From Nyssa sinensis (lineage: Eukaryota; Streptophyta; Magnoliopsida; Cornales; Nyssaceae): a stretch of DNA of 64,000 nucleotides. Position numbers and translations under genes: made by a program. The notes under the pieces are model-generated. The model did not search any database. It was not told the origin of the DNA and saw only the letters and a program-made list of their open reading frames with translations. The stretch covers positions 25,036,807 to 25,100,806 of the forward strand of contig CM018035.1 in NCBI GenBank assembly GCA_008638375.1, given 5' to 3'. Positions 1 through 10,571 of the stretch are shown here, piece after piece. Every line of letters begins with the position of its first letter. The first letter of the stretch is position 1.

Positions 1-779
1 AAGTTAAAATAGATATGCTGAAGTAAGAACTTATAACAGTTGGCATTTAAAACAAGTACATTTACAGTTCATGATAGTATTTGAAAATGGAAACAAGTAG
101 TATACATAAAAGACGAGTTATGTAAATATAGGAATTTGAATTTAAAACACTTCAAGAATCATGGAGTTAAAATCTCCACTTCAAAGTCCAGGATTACTTA
201 CCTTGATTTCTGAGGTTGGCGTTACTGGTGGGCTTTTCCCTTTCCTTTGTAGCTCCTAAGAACAATTCATGAAAAATCTATTAATTCCACATTTACTTAA
301 ATCACCACCTATTGGGTGTTCTTAATTTACTCTTAGACCCGGTGAATCCCAATTTTCCTAGGATAGACCTCATCCCTTTTAAATTGGGCCATTCGTAGTC
401 AAGCTTGACTCTTAGGGGTAGTTTAGTAAACTTGAATTTTCATCTGTCTTATTTTTCAGTATTTAATTTGACAATGTGGACCTCACCGTTGGGTCCGGAA
501 TGTTGAAGAAAGTTAAAATGGACTCTCTCAGACTTCTATTTGGCTTTGGGCATCATTAAGGGTAAAATAGTAATTATTACATTTTACTTGTCCTAATTTT
601 TGGGATTTTATCTAGTAAAACGAACCTCGCCATTAGGTCCAGAATGTCGAAAAAAGTCAGAAACACTCTTTTTATTTTATTTGGGCAACGAAACATTTTA
701 TCATAATTAAATTAATTAAATTATTTTATTTAATAATATATATATATATATTATTTATTTTATTACACAAGTGCCACGG

Positions 780-873
780 TGGCACAGTGGCACACGCGTG
801 GTGCTAAAGTTCCCACGTGCGTGAGGTTGCTGTTTCGAATCTGAGGAGTTGCAGCTCCCTTTTTTTTTTTTTT
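780..873 (+). other. tRNA-like A/B-box module in element A
   Basis: TGGCACAGTGG at 780-790 fits the Pol III A-box and GTTTCGAATCT at 832-842 fits the B-box; the starts are 52 bases apart, near the spacing in tRNA genes. A T run follows at about 860-873, like a Pol III terminator. No cloverleaf can be folded with confidence, so this is not called a tRNA gene. It may be an old SINE head absorbed by the LTR. Confidence 0.5.
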
Positions 874-2119
874 CTTCTGATTTTTAGTTTGCCAAACAAC
901 GGACAAAGCAAGAAAATAGGGATAGGATATCCTGTTCTGGCCACGATTATTAGATTAGGGGTTCTTGTCCCTGTTGCCAAATAGACCGAAATTCCATTTA
1001 AATAAAACCCAACGCTCCAAAACGACGTCGTTCCATTAAAACCCAAAACCCTTTTTGTATTCTGTCAGGACGCTACCGGTGCTGACCTGGAACCGACCCG
1101 AACAGTGTCATCTTCCCCAACGGGGACAACACTGTTCATCCGAAACCCTAGGTTTTTGTAGGTCTATTTCATGACATTCCAAGCATCCATTTTCTCTGTT
1201 TTCAATTTCAATGTGTTTCTAGAAGTTAGGTGAGCCTTTTGGCGTTCCTATGGAGCATCAAATCTTACTCAAATGTTCGGTCTAAGGTTTGATAGTCGAA
1301 CTTGCAAATTGCTCGTAGATGTCAATTTCTTCACTAAAACTAGTGGGGTTTGGCTTGATGTGATCCTCTCAACATGGGGATTCAGTCCCTGTTCTAAAAA
1401 TCGAGCTTAAAGCTCTGTTGGTGAGGTTAGGTTTGAAACCTGTAACGTGCAACTTGGTATTTCTCCCTTGTTCTTGGTCCGATTTCAAACATGGTTAGTG
1501 TTTTGAAATCCTTGGGTCATCTAGTTTCTAGCCCAAGTGATAGGAACCCGTTTCTCACTAGTTGTTTTAGACCTACCCTGGGAGTTGCCATCAATGGCGG
1601 GTTCGTGAGTTCTCGGTGTTCTAAGCCTCCTAGGTCAGATCTTTTCATTCCCTAATATGGTATATTACCCACTAAGACCATGCATGCATTCCAATTTTAT
1701 TAAACAGTAAGTTACAACAAAACTTTTTCTAGAGAAAGAAACTTAGGTTTAGGTATTTTTACCTTCAAACATTGAATCTTCTCCCTCTTCGGTAGCCTTC
1801 TGATCTCCCTTAGATTGCATGAAAGCCTTCCTTTCCTTCTTCCTTCTTCTTTTTCTTCCTTCCTTCTCTCTCTCTCTCTCTCTCTCTAGCTACACACACA
1901 GGGTCTGGATTGACACTCTTAGACTTTTCACGCAAGGTCTAATTTTGATTTGACTATATAGCCTCAAGCTTGCGTACAATATGATGAGGGGTTTGCATGA
2001 GTCCTCATTGGTTGTGAGAGTGGTGCAATGGGGTGTTGACATCTCATTGCTGGAGACTTTTCCCACACAGTGTCTACCTTATATCATTTTCTTTTGGGTT
2101 ATCATAGCACGTGTGCTGA

Positions 2120-2181
2120 TAGCCTAGTGGGCTTTGACTTGGCATAAGTCTCTTGGTGGACTAGGTCTTGGGTTCAACTCC
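2120..2181 (+). other. Second tRNA-like A/B-box module in element A
   Basis: TAGCCTAGTGG at 2120-2130 and GGTTCAACTCC at 2171-2181 resemble Pol III A and B boxes with starts 51 bases apart. The position, about 260-320 bases before the plus-strand end of the unit, is similar to that of modules in elements H and D. Confidence 0.5.
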
Positions 2182-2440
2182 TGGGGCCAATACTTTTTGG
2201 CCTACTTTTCTTCTTTTCTTTTTATTTACCTTCTATTAGACTTTTGTACTTCAATTTTATTTTTACTCATGTACTTGTATTATTTATTTTCTTCATGTGT
2301 CAATTTTACTAGTCGTAATCTTATTTTTTTTGTAGCCTTTATTTTCTTGATTTAATTTTCCTTAATCGTTATTTTGCTTCTTAAAATCTCTAATATTTAA
2401 TTAGTGACTAAATTATCGATAATTGGGTCGGGGTGTTACA

Positions 2441-3034
2441 AACTATATGTAGAATCTGAAAAATAGCACTTGGAGGCTTTATGTTGCATTGTAAAATATC
2501 TCAAACGAACTCCTGATAGGGGTCTAGTGTTTAGGCCCTTTAGCTCCCTTCACATTGTTTGGTGTTCTTCTGATGTAGAACAGGTAGGCTATAATATGGT
2601 AGGAGGTTGATTTCTGGTTAATTTACCTTTGTTGGTGGCAACCTAGGTAATGGAGGAGTAAGACGCAGAATGACTTGGGCAGATCAAGGACAAAGCTATG
2701 GCTCATACAATGTGTGAGATGTAGGTCAGATCTCTTCTGCAGGAAATGAGGCATACGATTGATAAACTTGTGAGAATGTTTTATGATAATCAAGCTGCGA
2801 TGACCATTGCTACCAATCCATATTTCATGAGATGATAGAGAATATAGAATTGAACTGTCATATTGGTTAGAGTTGTGATAATAAAGAAACCGATTATTAT
2901 AGTGTATCTCAAGTGACATGATCAATTGGGTGATGCGTTTACCAATGTCTTTAGGAAAAGGGAGGTTCCCTGGATCCCTGAGTTAGGTAACAAGCTGGGA
3001 ATGGTAGATATCTATGCCCCAGCTTAAAAGGGAG
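2441..3034 (+). pseudogene. Ty1/copia polyprotein remnant: end of RT and RNase H
   Basis: Reading the plus strand with frame changes gives the typical copia C-terminal order: a segment like YLKRTPDRGLVF (about 2495-2530), GYNMVGG (about 2590), then MAHTMCEM, MFYDNQAAMTIATNP and a region like LGDAFTK near 2930-2960. These are landmarks of the copia RNase H domain, which removes template RNA during reverse transcription. Many frameshifts and stops make it non-functional. The left side is cut by element A. The frame ends just before a polypurine tract and 3' LTR, as expected. Confidence 0.7.
3026..3034 (+). other. Polypurine tract of the copia remnant
   Basis: AAAAGGGAG lies directly before a TGTCTAGA start, the normal position of the plus-strand primer of an LTR retrotransposon. 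Confidence 0.6.
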
Positions 3035-3128
3035 TGTCTAGAAATGAAGTAAGTTAAGAGGTAACTTTATAACTTTGGGTTTATGAGTAATAATATAAGT
3101 AGGGAGGAGCAATCCTGATCCAGGTTTT

Positions 3129-3170
<42 letters not shown>

Positions 3171-3300
3171 GTTTTTTTTCTCTCTCAGTTTTCCTTTCCG
3201 TCCTTTTTCTTCAAAACAACCCACCAAACAAAATCCTTTCCATTGTGATGGTTGCATATCCATTCAGTTTTAGATTCCTAAGTTAGGACTTATCTGCTGA
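3035..3300 (+). repeat. 3' LTR of the copia remnant (right end uncertain)
   Basis: It begins TGTCTAGA right after the polypurine tract, contains a TATAAGTAG box near 3095 and a (TC)n run at 3131-3168, features usual for a copia LTR. No second copy is present in the window, so the right border is only estimated. Confidence 0.5.
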
Positions 3301-4260
3301 TTTTTTGTTTTCAAAGAGTAGTGTTGCAAACCAATTTAGGATAATTGTATCCGATGAACTGATGATGAATATTCTCATGGATATGTTGACAAAAATTCAT
3401 TTTGAAATGTATAGAAAATCTATTCCCCACTTAAATGTCCTGGTTTTTTAACCAACCCGTTGAGTGCTTAAAGTGAGAATCTGTAATTGAGAGTGTGAGT
3501 ATCGAAGGGCTCATCCTATTTCTATAGTCATGTTGGCATGTTGCTCTATGCTTCTCAAAGAAATCCCATATCTCAAAGATCTCTTGGAAAGTGTTCAGAG
3601 GATAAATCTAATAGTTTCCATTGATAACATGTGCCACTTAAGCATTTTCAAGTATACCAGATTCAGGGATGATTCTCTCTGCATTTGTTAGCAAGGATTC
3701 CAGGTGGGTGCCAGTTGCAATAGTAGGCATGAATTTTGTAACACTTGCCAATGAGATGTCTCGAATGTTTAAAATTTTCTTCCTTGCCCTTGTATAATCA
3801 TTTGGGAGCTTTAAACTAAAAATGTTTGTGTCTTTCATTTGGAGCATGTGCATCCTTTTTAACCATTAGGATGGTTCTTTAGTCACAATTAACATTTGTT
3901 GCTTCAGAATGGTAGCACGATTCCAATCTTCAAATCTTTTTATTTTCAAACCTCCTTTTATGGAGTGTCCAGAAACCAATGATCTTCAGATAGAGCAATC
4001 ATAAAATTCCTTGGGAGTTATAATCATGTTTTCCTCTCTTTTTTCTTTTTTTTTTTTTTGGGGGGGGGGAAGAAAAAATGAGCTTCTAAGTGAAGACTTT
4101 TGGGCATATCTTCCAGAAATGATATGTAAGCATGGTGCCTTGTGTACCATTTCGCACCATGGATTTCCTCTTGAGCATCATGGCTTCATTTAAACTCATA
4201 AGTTACACCAAAAAAATAATAGAATGACATGCAAAACTAAGCTTAAGCAGAGTTTATAAG
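3265..4260 (-). mobile_element. L1-type LINE remnant 1
   Basis: On the minus strand, between about 3985 and 3530, frames with stops give the order found near the C-terminus of plant L1-type LINE ORF2: a GGL.IKRFEDWNRA segment (about 3960-3905), then RKILNIRDI and FMPTI..GTHLE, then ERIIPESGILENA. The longest intact piece is 71 codons (3853-3638). The rest of ORF2 is missing. The whole stretch has a diverged second copy at 17395-18440. A T-to-G homopolymer transition lies at about 4046-4069. Confidence 0.55.
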
Positions 4261-5325
4261 TTGAAGCTTCAGATTGTACTCTTTTGTTTTGACGAGTAGT
4301 TGGAGCTTCAGATTCTACTTAGCTCTAATATACTGCATTAAATTTCTGAATTTTACGCAAATGTGTTTGATTTGTTTTTTCCTTAAATATAGTCTGTAAT
4401 AATGTAGCTACTGGTTCCAATGAGCTTGACATGGATTTTTTTCACTGCAGAAATATAATAATGTACTTCCTCCCACCCCCATCCTCCATGTGAGGGGTAC
4501 TCCATCTTTCAATGAACACCCCCCCCCCCCCCCCCCCCCCTTTTATGTGGAAAGACTCCATCTCTCCATCAAACTAGCTGGCGTTGTAAAGATATGATCT
4601 CCACTGGCATAGGCGGATTCCCATGATAAAGAAAATTTTGACAACAATGAGAAGAAAAAAAATTGATTAATCGTCTAAAATGTCAAAGACTATCAATGAA
4701 GGCCCAAGTTCTTGAATATATGATATGGTTAAACTTAACAAACTCAGCTTGCTAAAAAACTAACCGGAACCGCTCTATACTGAAGTAGAAATAACTGAGT
4801 CCCCAATTGAATTTCCATCATTTATCTGCTGAATGATTTCTTTGGCCTTTGCATTACACCTACTTTAGTGGTTTGAGTCTTCCATACGGCATCTGTTTGT
4901 ACTCCAATGGTAAGGAAACCCACGGACAGGCAGAGGTTCTTGCTCCAAGACACATTGGGAAAAGAGGCAGGCATTTCCATCCATTTATAGAACAAAGGGG
5001 AAATTCCCAGGGCAATACTCTCCTAGTTAAAAGTGGAGATATGGTTTTTTTTCTCTTCCCATTTTATTGCATATGAAACAACATTAGCTTTATCATATCT
5101 CACTTTATTAATCTACTAATTAAGCTACCTATTGTTTGTATAATTTCTTCTGTAAATTTAGTTTGCCCATATTCCTGAGTGGCTGACTGGGAGAATAAAA
5201 TTTATGTTCTTTTGTATCTTTGTGCATTTGCTAATTATAATTTGGATATTGCTTAACTTTTTTTTTGGGGGGGGATATTATATACTTTATTGGACCTTTT
5301 TTTCTTCATATCCTATGTATTCCAA
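4261..5325. other. Intergenic, nothing recognised
   Basis: AT-rich DNA with the poly-C tract and a T-then-G run near 5259-5275. A short open frame at 4849-5076 has no features that I recognise. Confidence 0.5.
4519..4550. repeat. Poly-C tract of 32 bases
   Basis: An uninterrupted run of 32 C residues between a short ACA-type flank and TTTTATG. Such long C/G homopolymers are rare in plant DNA. Confidence 0.9.
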
Positions 5326-5475
5326 AGTGGCCATTGCTTGGTGCAATGGTAGATTGCTCAGCCTGACAAGTGTGGAAATTTGAGTTGAGTTTAAGAGTAG
5401 CCATTTTGTGCGAATATAATAAAAGCGTTAGTTCTGTATCCTATTAATCCCTTCCAGCACCCTGCCTAAGCGCAA
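5326..5475 (+). mobile_element. Degenerate Au-type SINE
   Basis: AGTGGCCATTGCTTGGTGCA followed by ATGGTAGATTGCTC matches the tRNA-derived 5' head of plant Au SINEs. The following order also fits: a decayed B-box (TTTGAGTTGAGT), AGTAGCCATTTTGTGCGAAT and CCCTTCCAGCACCCTGCC near the 3' part. It is diverged and seems to lack the very 3' end. Identification rests on remembered family landmarks. Confidence 0.55.
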
Positions 5476-5995
5476 GATTGTCACTGGACAACGTTCGGCC
5501 AATGTATTTCGGTATTTCCTGCCAAACTTGAATCAGTTGGACTTTGTTTATGATGCAATTGCAATAGCAACTAGTTTCTAAATTGCTGCATGTTTATAAA
5601 GCTTCATGCAGCGCTGCCCTATGTTATTTTTTTCTTGTTTTAAGTTGTTTCATAGTTGTTATGGTCTAGTTAAGTATGTACCCTTTTCTGTTTTGACACT
5701 TGTAAGGCTGAGATTAAAAAGATCTAAGGGCCATATATTGTGCCTATCCCGAAGTCTATAAAAGTCACTTAAGGCTATTTGGGCAACAACTTTTATCACT
5801 CTTATTTTGCAAGGCAAGAAGATGCTTCTTTAATACCTCAGCAACCATTTCCTGGTTGTTTTCTCCTCATTTTTTCTTTAATTTTAGTTTCTTTCTCATT
5901 TTCTTGTTTGGTTGTGGGGCTACTTTGTTGGGTGGTTGTTGAGCTAGCAATAAGGAACTGTTTGACTCCAACATTCTCACAACAGGCTGCATCAG
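5476..5995 (+). repeat. Possible 5' LTR region of a gypsy element
   Basis: This stretch ends in GCTGCATCAG directly before a primer-binding-like sequence, which suggests the 3' end of an LTR. It does not obviously match the presumed 3' LTR near 16460-16760, so the pairing is unproven. No gene is seen. Confidence 0.3.
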
Positions 5996-5996
5996 T

Positions 5997-6008
5997 TGGT
6001 ATCCGAGC
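5997..6008 (+). other. Primer-binding site of a gypsy element, tRNA-iMet type
   Basis: TGGTATCCGAGC differs by one base from TGGTATCAGAGC, the usual complement of the initiator Met tRNA 3' end. A gag-like start follows within 40 bases. Confidence 0.6.
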
Positions 6009-6033
6009 AGGTCTTTACCTGCCACCTGTTCGA

Positions 6034-6480
6034 TGAAATGCCTCCTTGAAGAAGAGGACGACCTGATGCTGCAGTTCCAGCTCCAAATGAAAACTGAGTT
6101 GAGATAGAACAGCTGAGGAGACAAATTGAGATGCTAACTCATAGGGAGCACAACTCGAGTCTCCAACTCAAGAGGATGATGCATTTGATTCAAAAGATTT
6201 CTTTGAAAATCCATTCCACAACCAAGCTCCACCTAGACAACAAGTTGTGAGGGATGACAGAAGTTGGGAAATGAAACTCAAGGTGGATATTTCTGAATTT
6301 TGGGGCTCTCTTCAAGCTGAAGAATTTTGGTGCAGGTTGGGAATTTTGCTATATTTTACTTGGATCAATAAAAAATTTCACCTGTACAGGAAAATCTCAA
6401 TCCTTTATGAAGAAATAATTTGATTTGAAAGTAAGTATTCTTCAATTATTTCAGTCTAACTTTTATTCTTCTATTATTTC
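6034..6480 (+). pseudogene. Ty3/gypsy gag 5' remnant
   Basis: Plus-strand reading with stops gives an MPP..RRGRP start, EIEQLRRQIEML, and a DDRSWEMKLKVDISEF segment followed by SLQAEEF. This is the classic N-terminal gag order of plant chromoviruses (a KVDIPEF.G.L...EF core). Similarity fades after about 6345 and the copia element starts at 6481. It is probably the 5' part of the same gypsy element whose pol lies at 12928-16521, but orientation and order are the only support for that. Confidence 0.6.
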
Positions 6481-6672
6481 TGTAAACTTAATCATATAGT
6501 TGTGAAGAAGAAGAAGAAGAAGAAGAAGAAGAAGGAAAAGAGAGAGTACACATTGTTTATTATAGCTATCAGCATACTACCAGGATACAAAAGACATGGA
6601 AATAACATAAACCCTTATCAAGAGAAAAAGACTAAACTATCCCTATTGCTAATGATACTAATTATTCTAACA
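6481..6672 (-). repeat. 3' LTR of the copia element (left on the map)
   Basis: 192 bp, TG...CA borders on either strand, with an expanded (GAA)n run near 6505-6535. The paired LTR is at 10153-10327. Confidence 0.9.
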
Positions 6673-6685
6673 CACCCCCGCAAAC

Positions 6686-6982
6686 TCATGATGGGACAGT
6701 AATAAGCATCAAGAGTTCATCAAGCAAATAGCGAAAGCGTTGAACAGTGTGAGACTTGGTAAATACCCATGTGCTTGTTTTATGTAATGCGGTGAACTCT
6801 TCATCCATAGCCTGTTGCCAAAGAGGATCAAAAACAACCTCCTTATAGGAGGTGGGTTCAGATAGAGCATGAATAGAAGCTAAAAACGAATTAAAGGCAC
6901 TGGAATAACAAGAATTAGAAAACCCCAATCGGTCAGGACACTTATGAACGCATTTAGGATAGCGACAAGGAGTGGGATCCAT
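6686..6982 (-). pseudogene. N-terminal edge of copia RT domain
   Basis: EPTSYKEVVFDPLWQQAMDEEFTALHKTSTW, given here in part only as PTSYKEV and LWQQAMDEE..AL, is the start of the copia RVT_2 domain. After this the sequence changes to unrelated residues and ends close to the LTR; about 600 codons of RT and RNase H have been lost. Confidence 0.7.
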
Positions 6983-6997
6983 GTCTTGAGAATCTGA

Positions 6998-8166
6998 TTA
7001 GGAGGCATGAGAGAGAGGCAAAGTATCTGTACCTGCAGAAGAAATAACTATGTTCCTGCGAGTGTAAGTATGAATAATACAAGGACGAACAATAGAGGGA
7101 TCAGAAGAAATAGGAACATCAGAAACAATAATATCACTAACAAATGATTCTGAAGGAACTGTATCAGGAAAATGATCAAGATAAATGAGATTAGATTTAT
7201 GCAAAGTGTTGGAACTAGAGGGAATAGAAAAGAATGGAATATGTTCTAGAAAAATAACATGGCGAGAAACGTACAATTTCTTGGCAACAGAATCATAACA
7301 ACGATATCCTTTTTGTCCATCACCATAACTAAGAAGATACACATCACGGACTGAGCATAAAGTTTTGTACGAACAACACAAGGAAGTAAAACAAAACAAG
7401 TACAACCAAACACACGCAAAGAGAAGTAATCAGGGGGCTTACCATATAGTTGCTCAAATGGAGAGACACCAGAGGTGACTAGTGAGGGAATGCGATTAAT
7501 CAAATAAACTATGGTAAGAATGGCCTCACTCCAAAAACAACTAGGAACATTGACAGATAATAAAAGTGAATGTGCAGTCTCCATGATATGTTGATGCTTG
7601 CGCTTGGCCACACCATTCTGCTTAGGAGGATTACTGAATGGTGCCATCAGAATGTAATAAGTTGATAAAACATTAGAGAAGTATTCCCTTCCTAAATCAC
7701 ATCTAAAACATTTAATAATAAAGGAACACTGAGTGTGGATCATACCACGAAAAGAAGTGTAAATAGAAAAGAACTCAGATCGAAACTTCATAAGATAAAC
7801 CCAACAATAACGAGTGTAGTCATCAATAAAAAAACACATAATATCTGGACCCTCCTTTAGAAGGAATAGGAGCAGGTCCCCATAATTAGAATGTATAAGA
7901 TCAAAAGGTGCAAGAGAAACAATTGAACTTTTATTAAAAGGTAATGCAGTGAATTTTGCTAGTTTACATCCACTACAATCAGAAATGTTATGACAATGCA
8001 AATTATCTAAGCCACTAGTTGAAACTAAAAACTGTAAACTACTATTAGAAATGTGTCCAAGACGAGAATGCCATAAATAAAAACTAGACGACTTAAAACT
8101 TAAACGAAAAGAAGACAAATCTATTATGGAAGCAGCAACATCTGGAACATGCAATTCTTCTAGCAA
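6998..8166 (-). pseudogene. Copia GAG-pre-integrase and integrase core, mutated
   Basis: The first part shows LWHSRLGHIS and a C..C pair (DCSGCKLAK) of the pre-integrase zinc region. The core follows: FIDDYTRYCW keeps the second-region Asp context, but the first expected catalytic Asp in the FDLIHSNYG segment reads Asn, and the region around KQNGVAKRKH has Lys where the catalytic Glu (NGVAERKH type) is normal. A frameshift near 7330 moves the reading to another frame (GYGDGQKGYRCYD) that continues to 6998. The integrase would therefore be dead. Confidence 0.8.
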
Positions 8167-8178
8167 ATACAGTCCTCC

Positions 8179-8814
8179 TTATCTACGGCCTATCCCAATC
8201 AGCTTCTTGGAATAAGGATCTTGCACAACACAACTAGATGAAGAGAAATGAACAAAAAATCCAGAATCAAACAACTGATTGACAGAAATCAAGTTTAAAG
8301 TAAGTTGAGAAATAAAATAGACATTTGGAGAAAAAATAGATCCAATGCCAGCCAAAGACATAAAAGTGCCATTGGTAGCAAGAATGGAGACAGAGAGAGG
8401 AGAAGAAGTAGATAGAAATAAAGAAGAATCACTAGTCATATGATGGGTAGCACCTGAGTCAAAAACCCAAGTGTTGTGAGATATACCTGAAGGCCCTGAA
8501 GAGAAAGAACCTACAAAGGAAGAAACTGAAAGGGCATTAGGCTGATGAGAAGAAAAAAGTCCCTGCAATTGCTCAGCTATCAAGGAGAGTGTGGGAGTTG
8601 ACGAGGACTCATCCACTGCTTGTGCAACTGCTGCAGTGTGGCAATCCTTCCCTTTAGAAGGTTGTTGTTGCAATCCACGTACTACTTTATTCACCAACTT
8701 AGGACATTGTGCCTTCCAATGACCCTTCTCATGACAGAACCTACATTCATCAATACCAAGTCGGAATTGATGCTCACTGTGTGTGCTAGTCATAGGCTTG
8801 GGAGAAATGGCCAA
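8179..8814 (-). pseudogene. Copia gag zinc knuckle and aspartic protease segment
   Basis: An open stretch of about 210 codons. CRFCHEKGHWKAQC near residues 24-37 is a CX2CX4HX4C zinc knuckle that binds element RNA. WVFDSGATHHMTSD near residues 116-129 holds the protease DSG triad. The end leads into the GAG-pre-integrase region. This piece is intact, but it lies between broken segments of one polyprotein. Confidence 0.8.
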
Positions 8815-8817
8815 TAT

Positions 8818-9480
8818 TGTCTAAGAAGGTAAAAGAAGAAGGCCCTTTTCAAGAAGAGTCTTGAGGCGTACCTCTTCAGCAAGGAGCTCATTAACAACGG
8901 AATCAACAAAAGGAAGTGGACAATGATGAAGAATGGAACCTCGTAGTCCCTCAAAATCATCTCTAAGAGCCATCAAAAATTAAAACAATCTTTGCTTCTC
9001 TCTATATGTACGATATAGCTCATTAGTGCTCAACCCTGTAGGCTTGGTAAGAGCTAACTGATCCCAAAACCTAGTCATAATCGAATAAAACTCCTGTATA
9101 CTCTTGTCAGCCCGATGAGCAGCCCGAATCTCATGCTCCAATTAATACCGCTTAGCAAAATTGGATTGTACAAACAATCTGGATAAGTATTCCCAAATCT
9201 CCTTGGCCATATCAAATTTAGGCAAATGAACACCGATGGACTGATCAATAGAATTGTTAATCTAGGTGATAATTTTTGCATTGTTAACTTTCCAGTTGGT
9301 CAATAGTTCCGTATAATTTTTTACCTTGGAATCAGAAGGGATTTTCACAGCCCCAATAATGTATACCCACATGTTCTTACCCAGCAAAAAATTTCTCATA
9401 ACATATGCCCAATAGGCATAGTTATCCCCAGTGAGTCTCACACTAATAGCTTGAAGGGAATCATTGTTGCTGCTTGCCAT
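8818..9480 (-). pseudogene. Copia gag (capsid part), broken
   Basis: A start codon at 9480-9478 opens MASSNNDSLQAISVRLTGDN, typical of copia gag N-termini, followed by YAYWAYVMRNFLLGKNMW. In-frame stops interrupt it: TAG about 9263 (where Trp is expected), TAA in RY*LEHE about 9143, TAA in LF*FLMALRDD about 8981, and TAG in PS*TILA about 8821. All fit C-to-T or G-to-A transitions. The frame otherwise runs on into the zinc-knuckle/protease segment. Gag would form the virus-like particle. Confidence 0.75.
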
Positions 9481-10140
9481 AGCCAATTGGGATACAGAAC
9501 AACCTAAAAGAAAGAGGAAGAGCCAAACAGAGGCCAATGAATGCAACAAAAACTCTAGCAGCAACAAAATAGCACTGGTATAGGACTGAAAACAGCAAAG
9601 AACAATAGAGAAGGTGGAAGAAGAACCATACGGAGACTAATTGATACAACTAAAACTCTAGCAGCAGCCAAACAGTATTGGTATAGGGCTAAAACAGCAA
9701 CCAAACATCAGCAAACACGTCTATCAAACTAAAATATGCCCAGCCGAGCTGCTCCAACTCTTTTTTGACATCAGATCTTGAATCAAACCACCATGGGCTA
9801 CAAAATCGAAGCTTTCTTAGCCCTAGATGCACCACTTCTGACATATTAGAAGCAACAATACCATAAAATCTGTTCAGATTCAACAGATCGCAAAATCTGT
9901 CCTTTATTCCAACAACCATTCGAAAAATTGAAAATCCAATCAAACGATCTCCAAAAATTCCAAAACAAAATCAGAATATAGCCCATGGAGAGACGATCAG
10001 AACCGAAAATTTTGGTGTTCACAGATGCTGATGTCAGCATGACGTGGCATGACGGCATCGTGACGTCAGCACCTCAAACCTCTCCTTTTTGTTCTCCAAA
10101 ATTTCTGCAATTTTATTATTCAAGTTTTGATCTTGATTTG

Positions 10141-10152
10141 GCTCTGATACCA
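10141..10152 (-). other. Primer-binding site of the copia element, tRNA-iMet
   Basis: GCTCTGATACCA is the reverse complement of TGGTATCAGAGC and directly abuts the LTR at 10153, as required for priming minus-strand DNA synthesis. Confidence 0.9.
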
Positions 10153-10327
10153 TGTAAAATTTATCATATAGTTGTGAAGAAGAAGAAGAAGGAGAAGAGA
10201 GTACATATTGTTTATTGTAGCTATCAGCATACTACCAGGATACAAAAGACACGGAAATAACATAAATCCTTATCAAGAGAAAAAGACTAAACTATCCCTA
10301 TTACTAATGATACTAATTATTCTAACA
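10153..10327 (-). repeat. 5' LTR of the copia element (right on the map)
   Basis: 175 bp copy of the LTR at 6481-6672 with a shorter GAA run. The primer-binding site abuts its inner border. Confidence 0.9.
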
Positions 10328-10571
10328 ATTTCAATCTAAATTTTCTAATACCTTCTCATTTTATTTTGTAGCTATGTGTTCTCTAGGTGTTGTCAATGTG
10401 AATTTATTCGTGTTGTTGTGTTGTTTGTTACATAACGGCTGCAACCTGCAGAGGGATGGCGTTAATGCTAGTAGTAGGAGAAAAGAGGGTCTAGTAGTAA
10501 TAGTAGTGCTAGTAAAGAGGATCTAATAGTAGTAGTCACAATAGTAGTAGTTGTAGTAAAGGGGGTAGTAG

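Larger units (their letters stand above)
1..2440 (-). mobile_element. Element A: right-hand part of a large LTR-type repeat (family 2)
   Basis: The plus-strand end reads GGGTCGGGGTGTTACA, the same terminus as elements D, G and H in this window, so in its own sense (minus) the unit begins TGTAACACCCCGACCC, a common plant LTR start. The left end lies outside the window, so no target duplication can be checked. The interior has the degenerate ~140-bp subrepeat (481-503 and 625-650 hold its CATTGGGTCC-like core), a CT run at 1865-1887 and two tRNA-like modules. No coding frame is convincing. DNA right of 2440 resumes in the middle of a copia RNase H region, so this unit inserted into that older element. 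It is most likely a solo LTR or part of a non-autonomous element. Confidence 0.65.
6481..10327 (-). mobile_element. Complete Ty1/copia retrotransposon with internal pol deletion
   Basis: Short LTRs at 6481-6672 and 10153-10327 start TGTAAA and end ATTCTAACA on the plus strand and are highly similar apart from the length of a GAA run. The target duplication ATTTC is exact at 6476-6480 and 10328-10332. On the minus strand the order is primer-binding site, gag, zinc knuckle, protease, integrase, then only the N-terminal edge of RT before the polypurine-like tract near 6672-6695. The catalytic RT and the RNase H are absent. At 3847 bp it is shorter than a full copia element (usually about 4.7-5 kb), so mobility would have needed enzymes from elsewhere. 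Confidence 0.92.

Noticed and set aside
780..842. Functional tRNA gene
   Set aside because: Boxes are present, but no acceptor stem or convincing cloverleaf pairs; the same applies to the modules at 2120, 38809, 43896 and 45837.
3081..3263. 60-codon minus frame with Arg-Glu repeats
   Set aside because: Translation of the (TC)n run in the copia LTR.
5779..6124. 85-codon frames on both strands near the gypsy primer-binding site
   Set aside because: They overlap the LTR-to-gag transition in frames other than the gag frame.
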